Source of the DNA: Tichowtungia sp964398915 | GTDB lineage: Bacteria > Verrucomicrobiota > Kiritimatiellia > Kiritimatiellales > Tichowtungiaceae | Assembly: GCA_964398915.1 (NCBI GenBank) | Contig: CAYNOR010000002.1 | Location: 205,328 to 269,327, forward strand | Reading direction: 5' to 3' | DNA: 64,000 bases | The notes under the pieces: model-generated | Told to the model about the DNA's origin: nothing | What the model saw: the letters and a program-made list of their open reading frames with translations, nothing else | Database searches by the model: none | Program-made: the position numbers and the translations under genes | Shown here: positions 56,812 to 64,000 of the stretch, in pieces | Layout of the letters: the number at the start of each line of letters is the position of its first letter | Position numbering within the stretch: position 1 is the stretch's first letter

Positions 56812-59412
56812 TCATTTTCCGGTTGGCGGCATCTTTTTATATTCGATGAGCAGCGAGCCGGGGAGGTCGTCGATGCTGGCGCGGTAGCGCTGGATCTCCG
56901 CGCCCTTGATGCGGCGGGGTTTTTCCGGGGAATACGTGCGAGACTCGGTCACTTCGTAGTCGGCGGCGGGGTCGATGCCGCGGAGATTCAACTGGTAGCC
57001 ATAATACGGGGACTCCGGGCGGCGGAAGACGAGCGCGGCCCCCTCGCCCGTGGCGGGCAGATCATACTGGTAGGCGCACCATGCCTCCGCGCTGGCGGTC
57101 GGTTTGGTGAGCGGATAGAAGTCTCCCAGTAGGTATTTGCGAAGCCGTTTTCCCTCGGCGATACCCTGCTTGAGAAGGTCGCGCGGGAAGCCGGCGGGCC
57201 GCACGTCTTCACAGAATGTGATGCCGCCATTGAACCCGCTGCGGAAATAATACGGCTCCGCGCCCACGATCCCGGACTGGCTCAGGGGAACGTAGCGGTT
57301 CAGGCCGTGGTTGATCGACTGGTTGAGGATCGCGGTCTCCTCCTTCTGTTTCCTGAAGACGCTCCACACCGAGCTGTCGGTGCGCCAAAGAGCCAGCGAG
57401 CGCGAGGAGGTTTCGAGGTCGATGCGGGTGCCGCCGCCGGCGCAGTTGTCGAGCATCAGGCCGGGGTTCGCAGCGCGCATCCCGTCCCAGAACGCATAGT
57501 AGCCCTCGACATAGCGCAATTCCGTCATGCCGGTCCGGTTGGGATCCGTATCGCCCGCCTTCCAGCGATCCAGCCCCGGCCCGCCATCGCTGCGCCACCA
57601 GTCGATGCCCCACTCCTTGATGGCGGCGTTCATGTAGCGGGTCATGTAGTCGCGGGCCTCGGGCTTGGTGAAATCGAGCGGTCCGGGAGGGCCGGGTTTC
57701 ATCACCCATTCGGGATGTTCCTTGGCCAGGTCGGTGCCCGGCCAGATTTCCTCGGGGGCAAACCAGAGCAGGAATTTCATGCCGTATTTGTGTGCAAGGT
57801 CGCTGAGAGGTTTGACGCCATTAGGGAAGCGCACCGGGTCATAGCCGCGGGAGATCGGAAACCCCCAATGCCCGAGACCATTCGGATGGCCGCCTTTCAC
57901 CCACCAGGCATCGAGCCAGTAATATTCAAAGCCGAGGTCTTTGATGGCTTCGATGTAAGTCCGTTCGATAGCCTCGGTAGTGCGGTTCGCCTCGTAGAAG
58001 CTCGAAGTGGGGTGGGCAAACGGCGGGAACACGACCTTGCCGTCAAGACGCGGCACAACGCGCGCCAGCATCGTCCGGCGGAACAGGTTGTCACCCAGCA
58101 TGCGGTCGCCGCCCTCCCAGTAAACCTGCAGCACGCGCGGGCTGCGGATGGTTTCGCCGGGGTGAAGCGTGGTGCGCAGGTTGCGCATCCCAGCGCTCAC
58201 GCGCATCTGCGGGCCGCTACGGTCCACCTCCGCCACCCAGTGTCCGGTCCAGCCGATGGCGGTCACCACCCCCGCGCGGCCCCAGTCGAGGGTGAAGATC
58301 GGAAATTGTTCGAAAGACGACCATGCGCTCGGCGTGCCCCATTCGATGCGCTTGCCTGCCGGAACCTCCTCATCGAAGGCCATAAAATCCTCGATGTTAA
58401 AGCGGACACAACCGATCGTCCCGTGTAGACGGCCGAGCACGGGATTGTTGTGGGTGCTCGTGGTGCTGGTGCGGTCGGCCACACTGGTCAGTCCGGTGAT
58501 GTTGCCGTCGCTGGCTTCGGTGCGGGCCATCGGCGGGGTGATGGCGACATCCACTGCGCGCACCTTTTCGAGGAGCGGCGTATCCTTCGTGCCGGTGTTG
58601 GTGAAATACACCGTCCAGTCCACGCCGGGGGTGTCGAGATAGACATCGGCCACCGCCTTGACCTCGAGTCCGGTCTGCGGGTCGGTGAAGGTAAGTGTGC
58701 GACGGCGCGTCTTTGCATCCACCGCCTCCTCCTTCTGCGCGGCGCGCCACTGCGGCAGCAACTCCGCCGAGGGTTTTCCGTCATACACAAATGAGAATGG
58801 GATCCCCGCAACCGGGCCGCCGGAACAGGCCAACTCGTCCAGCGCCAGCGTCGTGCCATCCGCCAGCACAACGCGAGGATCGCACCAGTTCGCCTGATCC
58901 CATGTGCGCCCGTCGCCGCCGTCGTCCACGATCAGGTCAAACGTCTTCGCGCCGTCCAGCGGCACATCGATGCTCTGCCGGATGCCGGGTCGCAGCACAT
59001 CGGAAACAAACACCTCCTTGCCGCCCGCGGAGACGCGGAACCGCACCGAGGCGACCTGCCCGTCCGCGTTGCGATCCACGCCGATGTCCGCAAGCAACCG
59101 CTGCGCGGGCTTTACCAGCGCGACGCGCAGCGCGACCTTCGCATTCACGCCGAAGCCGCGGGCGGAGGTATTGTCCGCGAGGCGCAACGGCTTGCCGGTC
59201 ACCGACTGGTTGAGCTTCATCGGCGCGTTGGCCGGATCGTCGTTGTGGATCACGGTTAACTGGTTCCCCAGAGCCTCGGGCGGGAGCGCCGAGAACGCCT
59301 GTTCCGCCCAGCGGGCGTTCAAGGCCCGCGCGTCAGCGTCGGCATCAGACGCGGCCATGGCGTGGCTGCCGAGCAAGGCGAGGATGGCGAGTTTGGTGAG
59401 GGTGTTTTTCAT
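56812..59412 (-). CDS. NPCBM-domain alpha-galactosidase-like glycoside hydrolase (GH36-type)
   Basis: An 866-residue secreted enzyme (signal MKNTLTKLAILALLGSHAMA). Residues about 30-190 are an NPCBM carbohydrate-binding domain (PLRLADNTSARGFGVNAKVALRVAL, FDLIVDDGGDGRTWDQANWCDPRV). A beta domain and a TIM barrel of the GH36 type follow: FEYYWLDAWW, LLWFAPEEIWPGTDLAKEHPEW, IDWWRSDGGP (candidate nucleophile Asp) and LDNCAGGGTRIDLE (candidate acid/base Asp). The usual KWD form of the first box is replaced by WRSD. It overlaps the upstream GH2 gene by 4 nt, forming an operon for degrading galactose-containing glycans. Confidence 0.82.
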   Translation of the reverse strand: MKNTLTKLAILALLGSHAMAASDADADARALNARWAEQAFSALPPEALGNQLTVIHNDDPANAPMKLNQSVTGKPLRLADNTSARGFGVNAKVALRVALVKPAQRLLADIGVDRNADGQVASVRFRVSAGGKEVFVSDVLRPGIRQSIDVPLDGAKTFDLIVDDGGDGRTWDQANWCDPRVVLADGTTLALDELACSGGPVAGIPFSFVYDGKPSAELLPQWRAAQKEEAVDAKTRRRTLTFTDPQTGLEVKAVADVYLDTPGVDWTVYFTNTGTKDTPLLEKVRAVDVAITPPMARTEASDGNITGLTSVADRTSTTSTHNNPVLGRLHGTIGCVRFNIEDFMAFDEEVPAGKRIEWGTPSAWSSFEQFPIFTLDWGRAGVVTAIGWTGHWVAEVDRSGPQMRVSAGMRNLRTTLHPGETIRSPRVLQVYWEGGDRMLGDNLFRRTMLARVVPRLDGKVVFPPFAHPTSSFYEANRTTEAIERTYIEAIKDLGFEYYWLDAWWVKGGHPNGLGHWGFPISRGYDPVRFPNGVKPLSDLAHKYGMKFLLWFAPEEIWPGTDLAKEHPEWVMKPGPPGPLDFTKPEARDYMTRYMNAAIKEWGIDWWRSDGGPGLDRWKAGDTDPNRTGMTELRYVEGYYAFWDGMRAANPGLMLDNCAGGGTRIDLETSSRSLALWRTDSSVWSVFRKQKEETAILNQSINHGLNRYVPLSQSGIVGAEPYYFRSGFNGGITFCEDVRPAGFPRDLLKQGIAEGKRLRKYLLGDFYPLTKPTASAEAWCAYQYDLPATGEGAALVFRRPESPYYGYQLNLRGIDPAADYEVTESRTYSPEKPRRIKGAEIQRYRASIDDLPGSLLIEYKKMPPTGK

Positions 59413-62400
59413 TCGTATCCGATGGCTTTGAGTTGTTGTTGGAAGTCGGCGGGCAGCGCGGCAGCTGGCTGGTCGGTGCTGCGGGCGGCGTCGTTGAGCA
59501 TGTTGCGCAGGAGGCGTTCGGCGGCGGGGTCGGTGCCGAGGTTTCCACGGATATTCAGTGTGTTCACAATGAACCGGCCCGCGCCGAAGTTCCAGACGCC
59601 GACGTGCAGGCCGGAGACATACTCCGAGTTCGTGCGGATCGAGCCGCAGACCGCCTCGGACGGACGGTCGATCGGGGCCTTGGCGGGATTCATCAGCACG
59701 CCTCCCGTATAGATCGTGTAGTCCTGCGAGAGGATGAGCGGCGAAATGATATTGCTGTAGAAACGGGCATCCATCATGCCACCGGCTGGCAGGCCATCGA
59801 AGATCGGATGGCGCTTAGCCCAGCGTGCGCCGCGATAATACCCGCCCACCCAGTCGGCTTCGGTAATCGTGCCTTTGTGGGCGAGCGGCAGCCAGCGGGT
59901 GCCGACGACCTGCGTGGCCTTGTATTGTTCGGCAACGCTGGTTGTGTCCGCACCAGGCGTGTTCGCAAAAACCGCCGGGTCGAGAAACACGATCGAGCTG
60001 CCGCGAGCCATCTGGCTGGCCAGTTCGCGGAAGACCGCCGCACCGCCCGGAGCCGGGGGCTTGCCCGCGGCCACGATCACCTGTCGCTTGGTCTGATTGG
60101 CGAGATCGAACGGCAGCACCTTCACCCCGTGATCCGTCAGCCATTTCGCGAGCACGGGGTCCTCGCCCCAGAGCACAACCGAGACGGGCATGGCAGGCAT
60201 GGTGGCGGGGTCGGTGACATGGAAACCGACATTGCCGCCTTTCCCCATCCCGCCCTGTGCCAGCGAAGCGACGAACCGGTATTCACCCGGAGGGCCGTCG
60301 ATGACGATTTCTTCCAAAAGGATCGCCTGCGCGAGGGGCGCATCTTTGCCATCGGTGGCGGGCGGGATTCGGACCGACACTGTCTTGTCGAACACGGATT
60401 TCCCGTCAGGCCCGACGACCTGAAATCGCGCCGGGTATTCGCCGGGCGGGAGCCGGTCTTCGTTGACGAGCGAGGCATCGAGCCGGATGCGTCCGCCCCG
60501 GTAGATGTTCTGCGGATCGGTGAACAGGCACCAGCGCAGCGTCGCGTTGGCCAGAAGATAGGCTTCGGGCACATACGGCTTCAGCTCCCGGAAAAAATCC
60601 GCCGCGCCGGAGGCGCTGTAGGTTATGTCGGAAACGATGTGCGAGGGAGTGTAGGCGACGACGCGCGGGTTCGAGCGGATCGCCGTCTCGCCGGTCTTGC
60701 GGATTTCGGCGAACTCGCGGTTGGCATCATCAGAAAAATCCTCCGTGCGCGGCCAGGTGTCGAAGAGATTCCAGCCGGTCCAGTCAGCCAGGAAGAGCGC
60801 GTTCTGCCCGCGATAATAGATCGCCTCATCGGATGACGCATGGCCGGAGCGTTCGAGGCGCGAGACGATGGCCGGAAAATCCTGCGAGCCGGACTGCCCG
60901 TATTCGCTGATGTAGAGCCCCGCGTTTTGGATCACCTCCGGGCTCAGAACGGAGTAGATGCCCCAGATCCGCTCGGGATGTTCGCCCGTGCGCAGGACGT
61001 CCAAATGCACACGCGAGAGAGGCACATGCGGATACAGGTGAAGATCCAGCAGGTCGCGGTTGGCCACATCCCAGTTTGTGGAACCCGGATTGCTCAGCGT
61101 GCCGCGCACCGATCCTCCGCTGTTGAGAACGACGACCCGCGAGGGATCCAATGCGCGAACGAAGGGGAGCGAGTCCGCCGCGCGGTCGTGCAGCGGGCCT
61201 CCGGGAGTCTCGTTGAGAAGCCCCCACTGGACGACGCTCGGGTGGTTGCGATCCCGCAGGATGACCTCGCCGATCGAGCGCTCCCAGCGCGGGAACATCT
61301 GCGGCGAGTCTTCGAACTGCCAGCTTCCGAAGTGCTCCTGGTGGATCAGAATCCCCGTTTCATCGAAGAGATCCAGCATCCGAGCGGGCACGCCGCCGAA
61401 GCTCAAGCGGCAGAAATTAAAGCCAAGTGCCTTCATGTTGAGCACATCCCGGCGCAGCATGTCTTCCTCCAAAGGAACCGTGTAGCCCGCCGGAAAATGG
61501 GCGATGTAGCCGCCGCCCTTGAGCAAGATCCTCCTGCCGTTCAGCCGGAAATACCCGTTCTCGAAACGGAAATCCCGGAACCCGAAGCGCACCGAACGCT
61601 GGTCGGCCGAGAGCCCTTCGGCATCGATCAGTTCGACGGTCGCGCGATAGAGCGCCGGATCGTCAATCTCCCAGAGCCGGTGACCCGGCACATCAAGCGC
61701 GGCCTCAAACCGGCTGCTGCCGGAAGCGGGATTCAGCGTGTAGGCACCCGCCGCCACGACCGCGCCGGATCGAGTATCGGTCACGGTGATTTTCGCCACC
61801 GACTCCGCAGGCTTCGGCAGCGAGTTGAAAACTCCCAGACCGACCTGAACCCGGCCGGTTTTCCAATCCGACAACACGAAGACATTGTCGATGTAAGCCG
61901 CCGGATTGAGAACCAGCGCCACCGAATCCACGATGCCGCCCGCATTGAAGGACATGTTGCCCGATATCCGGTTATTCTTCACTCCCGAGGCGGTCTCCTT
62001 GAGTTTGATGCCGTCAATCGGCTCGTGCGTGGGATTGAGCACGCGGACGGCCAGCAGGTTTTTCGCGCCCGGACGCAGGGCGTCGGTGACGTCGAGTTGG
62101 AACGGAGATTCCCCGCCTTCATGGCTGCCGACCTTCCGTCCATTCACCCAGACCTCCGCCAGATAATCGACCGCCTCAAAACGGATCAGGCTTCGGCCGC
62201 CGCTGTGCAGGTTGGCCGGAGCATCAAACTCCCGCCAATACCAAGCCACGCCATGATAACCGGGAAAAATATCCTGGATCACCCATGGCACCTTGGTGGG
62301 CCGTGTGTCGGCGGGCTGGGCATCGAACCACTTTTTCTCGCGGCCTTCGTTTTTCGGATCCACAGCGATCCGCCAATCCGGGCCGTCCAGAGGGATCATT

Positions 62401-64000
62401 TGTGAGAGCAATGGCGCGCTGGAGCTGAGGTTTTTCATTTCCGACGTGGCGGCCTGTAAGACATGCACCGGCGCGGTGGAGACATAGGAAAATGTGATGG
62501 CCTCGCCCGCCACGCTCCGGCCTTCCAGTGAAATCTGCGGACGCGCCGTCACGGTGTAGGTGCCCGGCGGCAACGCGGGAACGACGATGGCCTTGAAGCC
62601 AGCTTGCTTCGATAATGTGCAGGTCGGAACGTTCATTGAGTAGTTGTTCGGCCATTGGAGTGCTTCGATGACCGCCTGTATTCCCAGCTGTTCCCCTGAC
62701 ATCCCCGCGCCCACTTCCGGCGGCAACGAGAACTCCCACTGTGCCGCTCCGGCACTCCCCGCCTCAGGCGGAAGACTCCGCCACTGGAGGCGCAGCGCTT
62801 CCGTAAGCGGTGCCGCTTTCTCCTCCGGCGAAAGATCCAGTTTAAAATCGGTGACCGCTTTGTTCCAGACACGGAACTCGTCGATACTCCCGCGGAAGCA
62901 GCGTATGTGCGCCCCATCGTTCGGAGGATCGAAGCCCAGCCCTACTCGCAACGTCGTCGGCGAAGCCGCCACCGGGGCCGTTGCGGGCACCGACGCGACC
63001 TCCACGCCGTTGAGGTAGAACGAGAGGGTTTTCGGCGTCTTGACCATCGCCACATGCTGCCACTTGCCTGGAGTGAGCTGAACAGGGCGAGTTGCGATCC
63101 ACTGGTTTGCTCCCGCCCCATACGAAACAACGAAGCGATTCGGGTTCGCGTCGTCCTGTTGCATCACGAATCCAAGCCCGCCATGCGCATGGTTGCCGAA
63201 GATGTTGGCATAGCGGTTCTGCTGCGCGTCCGGCTTCACCCAGCATTCCACCGTGAAGGTGTCACCCAGATCGCCCGACTGGAGCCGGCTGTCGGCATAA
63301 TCTTCCTGTCCGTTCAGGGTCAGGCATTGCCCGTGCCTGCCCGCGACGAAGCCGGGCTGCCCTCGCAGCTCCGCATGGCGACTGTTGCCCGACGTGTCGC
63401 CGGCATTGCCATCGAACCGGTATTCCACAACCAGACTGTCGCGTACGGCGGAGTCGTTAGCCGGAAGCTTTTTCTCCTCCGGCGAAAGATCCAGTTTAAA
63501 ATCGGTGACCGCTTTGTTCCAGACACGGAACTCGTCGATACTCCCGCGGAAGCAGCGTATGTGCGCCCCATCGTTCGGAGGATCGAAGCCCAGCCCTACT
63601 CGCAACGTCGTCGGCGAAGCCGCCACCGGGGCCGTTGCGGGCACCGACGCGACCTCCACGCCGTTGAGGTAGAACGAGAGGGTTTTCGGCGTCTTGACCA
63701 TCGCCACATGCTGCCACTTGCCTGGAGTGAGCTGAACAGGGCGAGTTGCGATCCACTGGTTTGCTCCCGCCCCATACGAAACAACGAAGCGATTCGGGTT
63801 CGCGTCGTCCTGTTGCATCACGAATCCAAGCCCGCCATGCGCATGGTTGCCGAAGATGTTGGCATAGCGGTTCTGCTGCGCGTCCGGCTTCACCCAGCAT
63901 TCCACCGTGAAGGTGTCACCCAGATCGCCCGACTGGAGCCGGCTGTCGGCATAATCTTCCTGTCCGTTCAGGGTCAGGCATTGCCCGTGCTTACCCTTGA
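59409..64000 (-). CDS. LamG-repeat GH2-type glycoside hydrolase, 5' end outside window
   Basis: The frame is open to the right edge (…GKHGQCLTLNGQEDYADSRL), so the start lies beyond the window. At least two nearly identical LamG-like domains (VECWVKPDAQQNRYANIFGNH and HIRCFRGSIDEFRVWNKAV parts) lie at about 62820-64000. A GH2 architecture follows: sugar-binding (RFEAVDYLAEVWVNGRKVGSHEGG), an Ig-like domain, and a barrel with acid/base Glu in VVQWGLLNET (61209-61211) and likely nucleophile Glu in YISEYGQ (60903-60905). A C-terminal 450-residue part with a glutamine-amidotransferase-like stretch (VVLWGEDPVLAKWLTDHGV) resembles that of other GH2 enzymes. Substrate unknown; a beta-galactosidase or related activity is likely. 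Confidence 0.82.
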   Translation of the reverse strand, partial: KGKHGQCLTLNGQEDYADSRLQSGDLGDTFTVECWVKPDAQQNRYANIFGNHAHGGLGFVMQQDDANPNRFVVSYGAGANQWIATRPVQLTPGKWQHVAMVKTPKTLSFYLNGVEVASVPATAPVAASPTTLRVGLGFDPPNDGAHIRCFRGSIDEFRVWNKAVTDFKLDLSPEEKKLPANDSAVRDSLVVEYRFDGNAGDTSGNSRHAELRGQPGFVAGRHGQCLTLNGQEDYADSRLQSGDLGDTFTVECWVKPDAQQNRYANIFGNHAHGGLGFVMQQDDANPNRFVVSYGAGANQWIATRPVQLTPGKWQHVAMVKTPKTLSFYLNGVEVASVPATAPVAASPTTLRVGLGFDPPNDGAHIRCFRGSIDEFRVWNKAVTDFKLDLSPEEKAAPLTEALRLQWRSLPPEAGSAGAAQWEFSLPPEVGAGMSGEQLGIQAVIEALQWPNNYSMNVPTCTLSKQAGFKAIVVPALPPGTYTVTARPQISLEGRSVAGEAITFSYVSTAPVHVLQAATSEMKNLSSSAPLLSQMIPLDGPDWRIAVDPKNEGREKKWFDAQPADTRPTKVPWVIQDIFPGYHGVAWYWREFDAPANLHSGGRSLIRFEAVDYLAEVWVNGRKVGSHEGGESPFQLDVTDALRPGAKNLLAVRVLNPTHEPIDGIKLKETASGVKNNRISGNMSFNAGGIVDSVALVLNPAAYIDNVFVLSDWKTGRVQVGLGVFNSLPKPAESVAKITVTDTRSGAVVAAGAYTLNPASGSSRFEAALDVPGHRLWEIDDPALYRATVELIDAEGLSADQRSVRFGFRDFRFENGYFRLNGRRILLKGGGYIAHFPAGYTVPLEEDMLRRDVLNMKALGFNFCRLSFGGVPARMLDLFDETGILIHQEHFGSWQFEDSPQMFPRWERSIGEVILRDRNHPSVVQWGLLNETPGGPLHDRAADSLPFVRALDPSRVVVLNSGGSVRGTLSNPGSTNWDVANRDLLDLHLYPHVPLSRVHLDVLRTGEHPERIWGIYSVLSPEVIQNAGLYISEYGQSGSQDFPAIVSRLERSGHASSDEAIYYRGQNALFLADWTGWNLFDTWPRTEDFSDDANREFAEIRKTGETAIRSNPRVVAYTPSHIVSDITYSASGAADFFRELKPYVPEAYLLANATLRWCLFTDPQNIYRGGRIRLDASLVNEDRLPPGEYPARFQVVGPDGKSVFDKTVSVRIPPATDGKDAPLAQAILLEEIVIDGPPGEYRFVASLAQGGMGKGGNVGFHVTDPATMPAMPVSVVLWGEDPVLAKWLTDHGVKVLPFDLANQTKRQVIVAAGKPPAPGGAAVFRELASQMARGSSIVFLDPAVFANTPGADTTSVAEQYKATQVVGTRWLPLAHKGTITEADWVGGYYRGARWAKRHPIFDGLPAGGMMDARFYSNIISPLILSQDYTIYTGGVLMNPAKAPIDRPSEAVCGSIRTNSEYVSGLHVGVWNFGAGRFIVNTLNIRGNLGTDPAAERLLRNMLNDAARSTDQPAAALPADFQQQLKAIGYE
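62822..63991 (-). repeat. Near-exact direct repeat, about 515 bp with period 654 bp, inside the GH2 gene
   Basis: The sequence at about 62822-63337 recurs at about 63476-63991 with the same phase (offset 654 = 218 codons). The encoded LamG domains are identical over the whole shared part. The near identity at the DNA level implies a recent duplication or gene conversion. The copies diverge at the outer edge (63991 onward). Confidence 0.9.

Noticed and set aside
60840..62405. Plus-strand frame of 521 codons antisense to the GH2 gene
   Set aside because: The GC-rich gene leaves long open antisense frames. No domain, signal or ribosome site supports this one.

Overview
The window looks like a chromosomal segment of a Gram-negative bacterium, most likely from the PVC superphylum (Kiritimatiellota or Lentisphaerota would fit best). 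This is an inference from gene content. It carries outer-membrane lipoproteins, an LptF/G permease, a fused SecDF, a four-helix-bundle 'suffix' protein, very large secreted repeat proteins and polysaccharide-degrading enzymes. A recurrent near-palindrome, TTCCAAnnnTTGGAA, is scattered through both genes and spacers. No rRNA or CRISPR array is present. Two tRNA genes are present, Tyr(GTA) and Lys(CTT).

Layout. 1-4989 (minus strand) resembles a small phage or plasmid: a rolling-circle type initiator, an SSB, a protein of unknown function, a Zot/HerA-like ATPase, a small regulator-sized ORF, a HicAB toxin-antitoxin pair, a tiny membrane protein and a secreted protein cut by the window edge. 5272-9069 is housekeeping: lepB, lepA, rpe. 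9210-13570 is a five-gene envelope cluster (LpoB, YcfL-like, a COG3014-type lipoprotein, a CsgG/PEGA protein and a surface-repeat protein). 14014-17113 holds a TRL-type lipoprotein, a DUF4105 protein and a PEGA lipoprotein. 17446-24561 encodes one giant secreted protein with two different peptidoglycan-hydrolase domains. 24558-33710 is again housekeeping (truA, recJ, secDF, yajC, a DUF975 protein, oppF/oppD-like ATPases, an LptF/G permease). 33864-40721 has zwf, cutA and a three-gene two-component cluster.

40795-43692 is the most striking locus. It is a primosomal helicase gene, priA, whose frame is interrupted but not broken by about 708 bp encoding a complete REP-associated tyrosine transposase (RAYT). 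The insert is bounded by REP-like hairpin sequences in opposite orientations, and a further REP copy sits inside the transposase. Without the insert PriA would be about 729 residues, close to the 732 of E. coli PriA. The insert falls in the linker between the N-terminal DNA-binding and winged-helix domains.

43715-49097 holds yjbQ, rsfS, nadD, tRNA-Tyr, recN, a small membrane protein, a ParDE-like toxin-antitoxin pair and a four-helix-bundle/zinc-ribbon protein. 49365-55188 is a tight run: a DUF362 protein, a NapH-NapG-like iron-sulfur fusion, a DUF2141-MipA/OmpV fusion, a class II fumarase-like lyase and an MtaD-like amidohydrolase. It is met head-on by miaB. After tRNA-Lys, 56812-64000 is a two-gene glycoside hydrolase operon (NPCBM-GH36 and LamG-GH2) with a different base composition and a near-exact 654-bp-period direct repeat. 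The upstream gene runs off the right edge.
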